From: Micrasema longulum
Taxonomy: Eukaryota > Arthropoda > Insecta > Trichoptera > Brachycentridae
Reading direction: 5' to 3'
DNA length: 64,000 nt
NCBI GenBank assembly: GCA_022494885.1
Contig: JAGVSM010003016.1
Location: 1 to 64,000, forward strand
Shown here: positions 23,276 to 34,830 of the stretch, piece by piece
Position numbering within the stretch: position 1 is the stretch's first letter
Layout of the letters: every line of letters starts with the position of its first letter
The notes under the pieces: model-generated
Told to the model about the DNA's origin: nothing
Databases searched by the model: none
What the model saw: only the letters and a program-made list of their open reading frames with translations
Program-made: the position numbers and the translations under genes

Positions 23276-24599
23276 TAATTACTACTCCATATGTAATCGA
23301 AATTACAATACCAAAAAAATAACAGCAATAAATAAATATGTTCATACGTATATCTTAAATTAAAAAATATACTTAAATAAAAAAGTTTTTTTAAGAGAAT
23401 TATTAGTATAAATATATAATTAATAGAAAAAAAAAACAGAACTGTAAATAAAAACGTTTTTGACACCAATAATTATTTACGGAAAAGCCGTGAATATTTA
23501 TAATGAATAAAAACATTTTAAAATATCAATTACAAATTAAAACAAAACTGAGAATTTCAAAATTTAAACTACGTATTCCATAGCGATTGATAAAATATTT
23601 TGTTAAAGAATATTAAAACAATTATTTGTATTTTATTTATGATTCCCATTCTGAGATACGCAATGTCGTCTAATATTTCTAAAAAAAACGTCAATACAAA
23701 ATCTGAATTAGTAAAACTTATAGTTCAAATAGTTTGATGAAGGTAACAGCGAGGATAACATAACATTAAATACTATTAATGTTATCGTTTGTTATCATGA
23801 TTAAAATTTATGACAAAATTGACGGAAAATTATTTATACTGACTCGGAATAAAAAATTACGTTGTTTTAAAGAATACCAATCTTCAAAGTAAACACATAC
23901 GTAAGTATATCATGGAGGAAGTATAAGTAGTATAGAGAAGACAATGGTCAGGAGAGATCATGGTAGGCCGATAGTGCTGGTCTCACAATGGTGGGCCGCG
24001 GGGTCTATGGGAACATTCCTGGCTGGAGATGTGATAGCCACATCTGCAATCCTGCTGAAGGCAGCTTGGAGAATTCACTTGGAGATCTCATCAAAAAAGT
24101 ATTTGTAAAAACGTAGGTTTTGACATAGTTTGACCAATACGTCAAGTCAAAATCTTATTTCAATCAGTAAGCAATGTATGGAGTCTGGACTTATTGATGT
24201 CATGTTTGCTTAATTCCATCTTCTTCTTCTTAACTTTATAATAACCTAATGTATATTATAGTCAATAAATATTAATACAACAGAGGTCGCTGAATTGATA
24301 CCCAAATTGTTGAGTATCTAAATTAATTGTTACATAACTAAAAGTAAGTCAGTCTCATACTATAGACGCCTATACAAAACGTCACAAAGAGTTATTCTTA
24401 CAAATTACATGTCAATTTTTTTTTTTAGTTAATCAGTCCCAAAAATATATTTCAATGTTTATTACTTCTTTTGATTAAATAATTTTTATCACTCTATCAC
24501 ATCGGTGTAAATATTATAATTCATTTAAGTCGGTAGGTAATTAAGTTACTGAAACAAAATAAAAAATTTATTTCGTTAAGTTCGATGTTGAATAATGAT
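23276..24599. other. AT-rich DNA; GC-richer piece at 23920-24090
   Basis: Very AT-rich up to 23900, then a short block (GTAGGCCGATAGTGCTGGTC and onward) with a more balanced composition and no ORF of note. Nothing recognised. Confidence 0.4.
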
Positions 24600-25110
24600 G
24601 CGAATATTTATTTAAAAGGATTAATGGTTGCAGGTCGAAGATATTTTAGCAAGACTACATCTGTAATTCCCACACGGGTCTCTCTCCTCGTTAGTTATCT
24701 GAGCGGGGATCTGCCGTGCCAGGAGATCAGTTAAGAAAGAAGTCAGAAGGGAACAAGGCAGGAACAACGTGAAGACTAATAACCTCCGGGGTATTGAGTT
24801 CTGGACTCGTCAGGTACAAGATACAAGATGTTGGTGCGCGATACAAGTCCGTCAGTCACCTCCTCGTGCATTATGCTCTCCTGCGAAGTGGATCACATCT
24901 GCTGGTGATTTTTCACAATCGTGCAACATTCTGCAGTATCCACGAGTTGTTTGGATATCTAAATGCACCGATCGCTCAAAAGTGTTGTGACCTGCGTTTA
25001 TTACATTGTAATGCGCCTTTGAATCGCTACAGATAATGTTGTAATGGAATCCATTTAGAAAGGGGAACGTACGTACTCGTTGCTTATCTGAGGATCAAAT
25101 TATGCATAAA
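24600..25110. other. GC-richer island, unassigned
   Basis: Contains TCTCTCCTCGTTAGTTATCT and CTGAGCGGGGATCTGCCGTG. Two plus-strand ORFs (73 and 80 codons) overlap in different frames with no recognisable family. It could be non-coding regulatory DNA. Confidence 0.3.
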
Positions 25111-25177
25111 GTTTTTAAAAAAATACCATATTATTTGTAACAAAGCAGGTTTGACATTATTTATCTACTCAGTTTAG

Positions 25178-25200
25178 AAAAATATTTTTTAGGTAAGTAT
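25178..25200 (+). promoter_or_regulatory. Recursive-splice-like motif, moderate
   Basis: AAATATTTTTTAG is followed directly by GTAAGTAT (junction after 25192). The donor half fits the consensus very well; the acceptor tract is short. Right after it (25205-25310) lies a repeat related to 39695-39790 (shared TGTCCACATGCTC). Confidence 0.3.
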
Positions 25201-26049
25201 ATCGGCGGAACTAGGAGTCTTGGGAGGAGGCGAGAGTGCAGGCTAGCGATTGTCTCCTAGAGGCTTCTTATGATGTCCACATGCTCCTCTTAAGAACGAA
25301 TGTAAAAAAAAACTATTCTTTTTTCTGAAATTTATTCAACAAACAATGACTTATTTGTACGATTAAGAGCAGAAAGAAAATGAAAAATTTAATGCAATTT
25401 TACCTATCACTGTACAGATTCTAACGGAAAATTCTAAGAGAAAGGGGCTGTGACTATAATGATAGCAAAAGGAAGAGCTGCCCTGCCATAATATATATAT
25501 ATATATACATATATATTAAGAATTTAGAAGAATTACCATTATATTTATAAAAACTATTTTTTTTAGTGATCTTAGAAAATCTTAAATGCCTTAAAAAAAT
25601 TTAAATATAAAATATAAATATATGGTAAGGGGCAATGTTGAGTATTCAAATCTTATGATAACCTGATTTTGATCCAACAACAGAAACATTTATCTCATTT
25701 TTTGTAAATACAAAATACAAAACCTCTTCTTTTGTATGCTAAATCTACAACATGATTCAAATAGCCAGATTGTAATTACTCGAGAAATAAACTCTATGGA
25801 AAATAGATTTTCATCGGATTTAAATGTGTTCTTAAATTAATTGAGAAATAAAATAAAAACTTACTGAAAATTTCTTATATGGAGATACGGTTTTTCGTGG
25901 CAAGGCTGAAAATTCCAAGACACATTTCTTTTCAAAATCTAAGTAATGAGTCTTTATACAATTTTACCAAAGAGGGATTTTTATTAGAAACTAACATTTT
26001 CAAAGACTATTTCAGGAAAAATTAAAAGATCGTTATCATTAGATTACCA
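25201..26049. other. Intergenic; repeat scrap and (AT)n
   Basis: The first 100 bp match 39695-39790 in part. An (AT)n microsatellite lies at 25490-25516. The rest is AT-rich and unassigned. Confidence 0.4.
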
Positions 26050-26185
26050 CAAGAAGTGTCGCTCTGAATTTTCTCCGTCGAGGCTTAAAACGTCAGTACG
26101 ATTGAAGGGTAAATCGGCCGACGTTCGCTGGTCGGACGTGACACATTTCCACTTACCTGTAAAAAAGAAAAGAAAAAATGTTACA
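26050..26185 (-). promoter_or_regulatory. Strong recursive-splice-like site with GC-richer downstream block
   Basis: On the minus strand CATTTTTTCTTTTCTTTTTT is followed by ACAG and directly by GTAAGT (junction between 26157 and 26156). An uninterrupted 18-base pyrimidine tract, a perfect acceptor and a perfect donor meet with no exon between them. This is the ratchet-point layout known from very long insect introns. Downstream on the minus strand (26150-26060) a GC-richer block (ACGTCCGACCAGCGAACGTC) stands out from the AT-rich setting. The host gene is not visible. Confidence 0.45.
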
Positions 26186-26393
26186 ACTTATTTTTGTGGA
26201 CTAGTTACCAATATTTAAAAAATACTGCACAGCCAATGGATTTATCAATTAGGTCTATGAACATATTGTTTTTTAGGAGAAACACTCCATTTTCAAGACT
26301 AAATGGAAAATAATCTAAACATACCAAAAACCTGAAATCTACAAATAATTCAGGAGAAAAAAATGACATTTTAGTATATCCACAATATTATGA

Positions 26394-26720
26394 GTTGGTC
26401 CAAATTTCTGTAGACAAGGACTGGATTCAACTTCCTGGGGAGCTGTTTATATTAACATATTACAACAGAGATGAAGAACATTTAAGAGAAGGTAATATAG
26501 AAGTTCAGGCATATACAGGGCTTATGACCTCTCAATGGCTGGTTTAGTTGAAAAAATAAAAATTTCAGGCGTCGCCTAGTATGTAGGTGAAATAATTCAA
26601 TTAGATGAATCTCACCCGCATAAATAAAGGTTTCAGCTCTTTCACTATTCTGTCCATATTTGAACATCTATATTCCTTCAATTATGTCATATGTTTGTGA
26701 AATCAAAGGGTTGAAGCCTT
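26394..26720. repeat. Inverted-repeat element IR-A, copy 3
   Basis: The outer block is at the left in inverse sense (TTGTAGACAAGG-type, ACTTCCTGGGGAGCTGTTTA, TTACAACAGAGATGAAGAAC), then AGAGAAGGTAATATAGAAGT, ACAGGGCTTATGACC, GGCGTCGCCTAGTATGTAGG and GATGAATCTCACCCGC. The GTGGCCAC block is deleted. Confidence 0.7.
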
Positions 26721-27368
26721 TATTTATGTAGGGAAATCGTTCTAATTTAATTATTTCACCATTTGCAACAGTAAAAAAAATTACAGTTAATTTATTTTTT
26801 ATACGTAAATGAGAAAATAAAAAAAATCGAGGACATATTTCAAACTGCTGAAATTAAATATTATGCTTGAAGATTTACAGCCTAAAAAGTGCATACATAT
26901 ATTATATATTACAATGTTTACAATATGCAAATTCCTAAAAAATAAATGCAATATAATCAAATCATTGCTATAATTTTTGTTTGTCAACCTTGTAATAACG
27001 AGTTTTTAGAATACGCTAAATAAAGGTTATTTAGCAAAAAATACGCACATGCAGATTCCTAAACTTCTATAGGTTCATTTTAAAATAATATTTATTTAAT
27101 GATTTATTTATTTGATAAATTGTAGTCTGCATTAGGTGGTACTTTACGGGCTGCTTGGCCAATATTATAATGCAGACTGTAAATATGAGTCAGAAGTTAA
27201 TGAATAGAAAGCAGATAGCTGCTAAACTGCCGATATGTATATATAAAAAATAGATCCATATTACCCGTGTTCAGCAAGAGAATTGCCCGATTAATGGGTG
27301 AATTCTAACATGCGTTTGTAAGGCTTCTGGGTGCGTAAAACAATGCATGAGATCTGTCTCTTGTATAA
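26721..27368. other. AT-rich DNA, nothing recognised
   Basis: A short more balanced part (27130-27360) has no recognisable gene. Confidence 0.4.
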
Positions 27369-27690
27369 TCAATCATTGGGAATATACAAACTGATCTCTT
27401 TCAGCATATTTGGATTATACATAATACGAAATCTGCTTAAAGAAATGATTCCCAAGAAAAATTTAAGATGAGATTCGAGGGTATTGAAATCCAGCTTCGC
27501 TGCTAATAATAATGATGTATACAAGAATGTATAATTACTATTTTCTTTAAGATAAAGTATCGCGAAAATTGCTTTCTCTATTTCAAAGAGGTGGTTTGAT
27601 TCAGAAGGATCCCAAATGATGGAACAGTATTCTAGTATGCTGCGGACTAGTGTATCATACAATGTGCGAACTGCAGTAGCCGGGGTTTCA
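27369..27690 (-). pseudogene. Jockey-like LINE C-terminal fragment
   Basis: A 97-codon open frame on the minus strand reads MYDTLVRSILEYCSIIWDPS followed by HLFEIEKAIFAILYLKE and LAAKLDFNTLESHLKFFLGI. The pattern LYxTLVRxxLEYxSxIWxP…xxIExxQxxFxRxLxxK…LxxRRxxxxLxxLxKI is the post-RT segment of Jockey/CR1-type LINEs. The frame extends upstream to about 27690 (TPATAVRT). The reverse transcriptase is missing. Confidence 0.8.
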
Positions 27691-28639
27691 TATCTTGAAA
27701 ATAAATTTTGTTAGAATTACATAGTAAAAATTAATATTTTTTCAAAATTGACTTCTAAAGTTGTTTCGTGCATGTAAACATACAAAAGTAGGCATCTATT
27801 AATGTACTTATGTGTAATTCAATTCAATATTCAGATTGATCGATAAGGAGGTCGCATTGAGACATAGATAGATCGTATTTTATTTGATAGACTACTCTTA
27901 TCGTAATAGTTATTCGATTTTATCGTTTTCGATAAGTTATAAAATGTTTTAAGTTATCACGTTTCACGAATTATTACCATTTGCACGAACTGATAAAGAA
28001 CCGACGAGTTAAGGAGTTAATCCAATGAAATATAATAATTATTATTATTTAATTCTACAGATGATAGTGATCAGTCGCTTAGAGTCAATTTCAATTCAAT
28101 ATGTTTGTATAATATTCAAAACATCATTTTGCGATAAATTAAATGTCAGAGGGATTGTATTTGCTTCGATCGAGATGAAATTAAAACTCAGATTTTTTTT
28201 TCATAAAATGGTTTTGATAATAACAAGTTCATAAAAAACTATAAAAGTATTAGCTCAATTAGTCTATCAAAACGGTCTCCTTCGTTGATATTTATTTTAT
28301 TTATTTATTCAATTAATTTTGTTCCTGTAGGGTGCAGTTCTTGCACTCAATGACCTGATAAGTTTTATTTCTTTAAGTAAGAATACGTAGGCTCCTGGTT
28401 TTTCAAATCGAATTCTTAAATTTTTTTTTGATCATTTAACTACATAAATACAAAATACTTGCAATATAAAAATTAATACTACAGTACTAAGGAACGAAAA
28501 GTAAATGAGTAGGTTTTTTAACTAAAAATAAAGTTTTTTTTATTTATTATTATCATTGGAATAGATACGTCGAAAGAAATACCCGCTGAATCGCAAAACC
28601 GGCACATTGTACAAAAATAAACATAAGAATTTAACCACT
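27691..28639. other. AT-rich DNA, nothing recognised
   Basis: No supportable gene or repeat. Confidence 0.45.
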
Positions 28640-28965
28640 ATTATTCTTATCCTTAGGGGTGGAGTCAGTGCTATGCAAGCTCCTGACGTCACTGCGACCT
28701 GTGAAGATCTATTTTGACGGGTCCCCGTGAACAGTTTTCGCCTTTCAAGCCCAGGTCTATAAAGAGCCTTGGCTACTGTGTGGAAGGCGAGTGTTTACAT
28801 TTTCCTAAATCTCCCCCTCCTAACCCAGATCCGTAAAGTATCGGACTATTAAGTAGGGGGCGAGCTCTTTAACATCCACAGATTGAACCAGTGGTCTTCC
28901 GAAGATAAGGCTCCTTTTATGATGTAAAGCATCACATACACATAAAATGTGTGTAGGTGTTATTG
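28640..28965. other. GC-richer block, unassigned
   Basis: Contains CTATTTTGACGGGTCCCCGT and CTCCCCCTCCTAACCCAGAT. It has no long ORF, and both edges fall off into AT-rich DNA. It might be the untranslated part of an unrecognised retroelement or a host regulatory block. Confidence 0.3.
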
Positions 28966-29149
28966 CATATCAGCCATTAAGTTTTTTTTTTATGTGAGGT
29001 CAATAGGAATATTACCTGCATAGAATCTGTTCTCAGAGCAGTTTTTCATGGTTAAAATAACATTAATCCTAATTAAATGATAAATGCCCAAAACAGCAAA
29101 AGAGATTTTAGAACAGGTGTATAAGAAGAATCTTAAGTGTGCGGTGGTT

Positions 29150-29500
29150 TGACTCAGTAAGAAATTAAGTAATAAGAGAACGGACGCAGCAAACTCCGGT
29201 GACAACTGTCATCAAGCGGAGGCGATACGGTTGGCTTGGCCATGTGCTGTGGACGCTTCCCGAGAGCCTTAACCACGCTTGTTTACTGTACAAGGCATCA
29301 GGTTCTCGACGTCCAGAACGTCCATTGCTAACTGTTCGTCGGCAGTTCGTGTCAGAACTACGGGACACGAACTTGATTTGGGAGGCTGCACGGGAGCTGG
29401 CAGCCGACAGAGATGCTTGGAGGATCTTTGTGAAAAACATATGCCCCAACTAGGGAGCGGACACGGAATAATAATGCTCTTTTTAGTCAGTTTTTGATGA
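29150..29500 (+). pseudogene. RTE-like LINE ORF2 C-terminus (family LR2, copy 1)
   Basis: An open frame reads RRRYGWLGHVLWTLPESLNH, ACLLYKASGSRRPERPLLTV, RRQFVSELRDTNLIWEAARE and LAADRDAWRIFVKNICPN, then stop. This is the RWLGHVLRM…GxRxRGRPxxTWRR…EL…W.EAxxLAxDRxxWRxLV end of RTE-type LINEs. The frame is intact for 84 codons but the RT core is absent. A second copy at 61005-61262 shares GTCTTAACCACGCTTG-like and AGGGAGCGGACA blocks. Confidence 0.8.
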
Positions 29501-31252
29501 TTTTTTTTAGTAAAATTTTTTTTTCATTTCGATTTTTACTAGGTGTTAAGTTAAACAGTTTTGGTCCTACACTCCCCATTGTTCTATCTCCATGATAGAC
29601 GAAGCACCGTCAGCTGCTGTGCCGATACTTGTCGGATCACGATCTGGTGGGTTACTTTGTATTTAAAACCGCAGTCGAGGAAAAGATCTGTCATTATCTT
29701 ATACTGACACTGTTTGTTAATAGGCAAAACGTTAACACAGTAAAATAATACATTATTTCGTCTCCTGTGCCATGGCTTATGGTCTTCATGAATCTAGCAG
29801 AGTCTCAATCAACAGCCTATCTACAAATTTACCAAGTTCTCCATTCCATAAGTATGACACCATCATAATAATTGATGGAGAGGTGCTATAGCTTTATAGC
29901 CATGTGCAATAGCTGGATGAGTCTTGTATTTAAAGACCTGGGAGATTGTTCTGAAGATTACATTAAATGGGCAGATCAATTTCAATCATGTTTGTTATTC
30001 TCCTCCCATCTCCCTCGCGCCAATTGAATTTCAATCAAGCTTACTATTTATATAGATGCTATCTTCATTGCGCTTATGCAAACTCTAGCATAGACCTAGA
30101 CGCTGATCACACACCTGTGTTGCGCATATCAGGGCTACCAAAAATACATTGTCCCGCTCAAATTAAGACCAAAAATGTATCAGTCAAAAAACTCAATTTA
30201 TTAAAATAATGACGGTTTTTTTAAAGCAATTAAAAAATATATTCTTTATGTTTCTGATCCTATATTTGTAGTTATATACTCATGTGTCTGTGTCAACTAA
30301 TTGCTCGTCCCATCTTAATACAGGACTTTTACTCCCACGAAGTTGGGACTTATGTCTCAAATAATGTACAATATACAGTATCAATTACTGTTTTTTTTAT
30401 ATTTATTTAATTAAAAAGCACATATGGTTAAAATTAAGATACATAAACAAGAAATACATCTAATAAATACAAAAACCTCACCAAGCCACATTTCGTGGCT
30501 TGTTGGTGAAGTTTACCTACATAAATATTTATCCTACTTAAAAATAAATACCTTTACATAAAAAATTACAGTCAAAATAAGGGGCAAAAGTTTAACTGTA
30601 TACACTCATTTAAATAAAAAGACTAAGCAAAACGGATACTTAACTGAATTGAACTGATTTAAATATTTTAATTGTTTACAACTTAAGCTTTACATTATAG
30701 GAAAAACTTATATTTAACAGTAAACATGTAATATTTTAAATTTTCAATGTGTATTTTTTTAATGAAAAGGGGTGAAAAATACTTATTCACGCGACTCCTT
30801 TAAGAAAGACTGCGTTGGGTCAAATTTGTTTTTATCGTAAGAAAACATCTTAAAACTAGATTTTTTTTATTTATTCAAATTTTCTATCAATTATAAATTA
30901 CTATTAACACACTTCTTTGTCTATTTATAAAGCGATTATTAGATAATATAACAATCTTTTTATATGGTATTACAATATTAAATACCTACCTACGTGTTTC
31001 AAACTTTTAAAACGTTTTATTTTTTATTTGTTTATTTAGCTTTTTATATCTTAAAAAACATTTTCTCTCTTTTACCGAATCACCTCTATTTTTTTATATG
31101 TTTCTATGGTACTCGTACTTTGATTTTTTTCTTTGTACTGTATTTTCCGAATTTAATGTTGTTTAATTATGTACTAATGTTTCATACGATTCATATGTAT
31201 ATGGACGTGAAAATCAATAAAAATAAATTAAAATACATCAACAATATTTTGA
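29501..31252. other. Unassigned; hairpin at 30478-30508
   Basis: A mixed region: 29560-29700 is GC-richer with no gene recognised, and the rest is AT-rich. CACCAAGCCAC, a 5-base loop and GTGGCTTGTTGGTG form a near-perfect 11-bp stem at about 30478-30508, preceded by A-rich DNA. It may be the 3' UTR hairpin of a LINE on the minus strand. Confidence 0.4.
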
Positions 31253-31370
31253 ATTAGTCCAAATTTTTGTAGACGAAGACTGGATTTAACTCCCTGGGGA
31301 GCTGTTTATATTAACATATTACAACAGAGACGAAGACTGTTCTTCGTCAATGTTGTAATATGTTAGTAAA
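31253..31370. repeat. IR-A outer ends joined as a hairpin (copy 4)
   Basis: The outer block (TTTTTGTAGACGAAGACTGG, ACTCCCTGGGGAGCTGTTTA) reaches AACATATTACAACAGAGACG and then folds straight back (CTTCGTCAATGTTGTAATAT). Only the ends of IR-A remain, giving a ~25-bp stem near 31315-31365. Confidence 0.6.
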
Positions 31371-31944
31371 ATACATGTTTAAAAAAGAAAAAATGCAATG
31401 TACATTCCAGCAAAAAGACTGAAGCGGACACTGCCGTCATTAAGAATTTAAATAGCATCTTACTTAAACAGTTTTATGTTATATGTTATATAAAAAGACT
31501 CGTGATTAGTTTTGGCAGCCCTGGCTGCGCCACCGAAGAAGAATGTAAGCTAATACATTTTTAAGTCATAATTGAATATGGTAACAATAGAAAAGTTTCG
31601 CCATCAGGAGATTGGTCCCAATCCGGCGCCGATAGGCGATCTCGGTCCAACTCTTGAGGCGACTGAGGAGTTAGTAAAGAGATGTGAGATTTCCAACCGA
31701 CTCTAGCAGAAGTCACAGATCCACTGCTTAGTATTAACCGTAACAGCAGAACCGATGATCCAACAATGACTGATTATATGAACAAGTTCTAATAATAAAC
31801 TATGTAAACTAAATTCAAATCTATAATGGTGATAGAATAACTGATGATTAAGACTTCCTCGTTCCATTTTCCGCACCCGCACCGCATAGAGCGCGTCATT
31901 GACACGTCACATGAATATAGCTTGCCCACCACATACCGCATCTG
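31371..31944. other. Unassigned, partly GC-richer (31505-31760)
   Basis: TTTTGGCAGCCCTGGCTGCG and GGTCCCAATCCGGCGCCGAT stand out. No ORF or repeat partner recognised. Confidence 0.35.
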
Positions 31945-32353
31945 GTGCTCAATCACAAATAACTATCGACGTGCTAATAAGCGACGTGATAACAATTTCT
32001 CACCATGGTTGTTTATCGTATTCGCAATCACAATAGAACATCAGTGAACACCTCATATTGAATGTCAAAATATTACCGTTTCGCGACCTATAATCCTGCT
32101 GCACGATCAAATATTTGTGTAAATATGGAAAATATTCCAAAACTGCTAATTTTTTTATTTATTTATTATTTATCATGCTATTTATTGCATTTAGCCGGCG
32201 TTTGGCAAGCCAAATGTCAAGAAAAGCAGTCGTCATAGTAATTGTAATTTAATTTTCACTTTTTTGTATTAGATACTCCTTACTTTTTTGCAAATACAAA
32301 ATATAATATTATTATTTATGGCAAATGCCGATTTTTTGACAATAAAGTGTGTT

Positions 32354-33577
32354 TGCTCGGTTCAATGCCTTTCAGGCATTGAGCACTGATAACAAAGGGA
32401 ATTAGAATCGAGTGGACTGTATGGAAATTGTTACTCACTTTTAAAGTTCTTCTGATTGTTTCTTATATGGAGCACTTCACTATTGCTGCAGCACGGATAC
32501 CGATATAGTGTAGATGATGATGAACTGTATAATTTAGCCTGTTTATACAACACTCAACTTCACTTTGTAGGAAATATACTGACGCAGTATATGATAAAGA
32601 TTTATCAGAAGGACAACTTTTCCCATGTGACTTGCTCATAGGACGGTTGAAGCACAGGAATTTGAAATAAAAAGGATTTGGGAAGGAACGGAATATTTAC
32701 AGTCTTATATGAGTTGCCAGTATAGAAAATGAAATTTCCGAGCCCCTCAAAATTTCATTGGGAGTACCACAAGGATCGGTTCTCGGACCGGTTTTGTTTA
32801 TTATATACATAAATGATATTGTCGAAATATTAAAGTATTCAAAAATAAGACTCTTTGCAGACGATGCCTTAATATATATATCGGGAGAAAATTATAAAAC
32901 AATTATGGACAGACTAAATCATGATCTTAATAGTGTATCACTGTGGCTAAAAATTAATAAATTAAAATTAAATGTTAACAAAACTAAATATATGAATATA
33001 GGAAACAAAAGAATAGAAATTACACCATCAATTGTAATAGAAAATGAAAAACTTAATGAAGTCACTGAAATTAAATATTTAGGTGTAATGTTGGATTCAA
33101 AACTTACATTTCACCAAAACGCTAAGATGGTAATAAATAAGATTGCAAAAAAAATATCAATTTTGGGAAGGATCAGAAGATTTATTGATAAGGACTCCTG
33201 CAAAACTATTTACAAAGCAATTATTGAACCACACGTTAACTACTGTAGTAGCATTTTATTTTTATCAAACAAAGAAAACATAGATAAACTAACTGTATTA
33301 CAAAATAAAGCCTTTAGAATCATTTTGAAAAAAAACAGATATACGAGGGTAAAGTCTATTTAAAGCAATTAAAAAGTATTACGAAATGAAAAAAAATATT
33401 TATGAAGAAAAAAACATATCAAAATTTAAAATAATGGTCAAGACATATGTGATAAACAATTTATAAATTAAATATATTTGTAATGTTATTATTAGAACAC
33501 ACATAACAATATGTATGATATGTGTGCCCTATTTTAAGATTTAAATAAAAATAAAAAAGAAAATGTGAATTCGGTAC
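32354..33577 (+). mobile_element. 5'-truncated LINE inserted in IR-B
   Basis: Contains the reverse-transcriptase fragment 32713-33363 and a 3' region to about 33565 (A-rich end AATAAAAATAAAAAAGAAAA). The frame continues after 33363 with a one-base shift (AIKKYYEMKKN). The first ~340 bp (32354-32690) do not look like LINE coding sequence. They could be a separate insertion, a rearranged 5' part or host filler. Confidence 0.6.
32713..33363 (+). pseudogene. LINE reverse transcriptase fragment (palm end, thumb)
   Basis: An RNA-dependent DNA polymerase fragment of a Jockey/CR1-type LINE. The open frame starts after a TGA at 32710; no ATG is needed because the domain is cut. In order it shows SIENEISEPLKISLGVPQGS with VLGP (RT motif 4 region), FADDALIY (catalytic YXDD-type motif 5, both aspartates present), LKINKLKLNVNKTKYM (motif 6), KYLGVMLDSKLTFHQN (motif 7) and IYKAIIEPHVNYCSSI with LTVLQNKAFRIILKK (thumb). 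The endonuclease, the FxDxxxAFD aspartate and the C-terminus are missing, so it is inactive. About 215 codons against ~900 for a full ORF2. Confidence 0.9.
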
Positions 33578-33834
33578 GTAACAAAGTGTATTTATTTACG
33601 AGGAAAACAAAAAACAAACCGACACGGGCGTTGGCTTAGAGATTACACACGCGTTGACTTATGATTGCGATAACTTAAGCATATTCATTATTGTTCATTG
33701 TGATCGCTCAAATGCTTAGCATGTTTTTAAGCACAGTGATAGTTATTTGTGATTGAGCTACTGATGACTTAAGTCTCCTTGGCGGTGCCCACGATCAAGG
33801 AAAAATTGCTCGTCGCCAAACAAAAAAAAGGCGC

Positions 33835-34147
33835 TCGAAGAAGCTCTCTGTAATCTAAGATGAATATAAGGTGAACCGTCCTTTGCTTCAGGTGCCAGGC
33901 CAGGAACAATGAAATATTGCAGGTGAAACAACCTTTACTTATGTATTATTTGTTTGCGAATTTTTTTCTTTAAAAATCAATATTTCACGTACACTCTGAC
34001 AGGGATCGAACCCACGACCTTAAGAATGGTAGGCGAAGGCGCCAACAACTACCCAACGAGGCTAACTTATCTCGACTTTTCTTTTCTTTCTTTCTTCGTG
34101 ATTTTTACCTGAGAGCTGCCATCGAATGAAAAACACTCGTCCAGGGT
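33835..34147 (-). repeat. SINE-3, copy 2, with 5' leader
   Basis: The minus strand reads CTGGACGAGTGTTTTT, GCTCTCAGGTAAAAATC, then the tRNA-like head AGCCTCGTTGGGTAGTTG, GGTCGTGGGTTCGATCCCTG (B-box), and the body CAATATTTCATTGTTCCTGG, CCTGGCACCTGAAGC, GTTCACCTTATATTCATC. The leader matches 60148-60190 upstream of another SINE-3 copy, so it belongs to the element. Length about 310 bp. Confidence 0.75.
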
Positions 34148-34224
34148 TGTGGTCCTATTTACACATAAAACGGAGTTCTTCACCTGATTCGATACATTAT
34201 TAATTTCAATTATATTAAACATTG

Positions 34225-34325
34225 TACATTTATTATTATTATATATATATTCAATTAATTCAATTAATTCAATTAACCTTTCAAGTTATTAATTCAATAA
34301 ACCTTTCAAGTTATTAAAACCGATA
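34225..34325 (+). repeat. Short tandem repeats
   Basis: (TTCAATTAA)3 followed by a duplicated AACCTTTCAAGTTATTAA-type unit. Low-complexity, non-coding. Confidence 0.7.
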
Positions 34326-34379
34326 AATTTCCTACGTGTCCTGGCGAAAAAAGAGTACAGTTCTGTGTGTGAAATTCAT

Positions 34380-34830
34380 ATAGACGGTAATATAGAAGTC
34401 TTGGCATGTCTCTAAAATGTACTTCATCTCTGTTGTAATATGTTTATGTTAACAGCTCCCCAGGAAGTTAAACCTAGTCCTTGTCTACAAAAATTTGGAC
34501 AAACTCAAAATATTGTTGATAAATCCACCTGGTCCACGAAGTATAGAAATTTAAAAAATAAAATTTTCAGACGTTGCCTAGGATGTAGATGGTATAATTT
34601 AATTACATGAATCTCACCCGCATAAATAAAGATTTCAGATCTTTAATTTCACACTTATCAACAGATGAAAGAATATAGATGTTCAAATATGGGCAGAATG
34701 ATGAATGTTACCCAGTGTGCAAAGTGGCCACTTAAACCAGCCAATGACAGGTCATAAGCATTGTAGATGCCAAGACTTCTACATCACCTTCTCTAAAATA
34801 TTCTTCACCTCTGTTGTAATATTTTAATTA
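34380..34830. repeat. Inverted-repeat element IR-A, copy 5
   Basis: Contains both ends and the core: GGTAATATAGAAGTCTTGGC, GCTCCCCAGGAAGTTAAACC, GACGTTGCCTAGGATGTAGA, CATGAATCTCACCCGC, AAAGTGGCCACTTAAACCAG and GATGCCAAGACTTCTACATC. The outer block here sits inside the left arm, so the copy is rearranged relative to copy 2. Confidence 0.7.

Larger units (their letters stand above)
31945..33775 (-). mobile_element. MITE IR-B, copy 2, split by a LINE
   Basis: Minus-strand copy. The left end GCTCAATCACAAATAACTAT and the right end ATAGTTATTTGTGATTGAGC are inverted repeats and define both termini. All IR-B blocks follow in reverse order, except that the DNA between about 32354 and 33577 is foreign. 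The broken edges AATAAAGTGTGTTT (32340-32353) and AACAAAGTGTATTT (33579-33592) look like a decayed target-site duplication. Confidence 0.75.
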
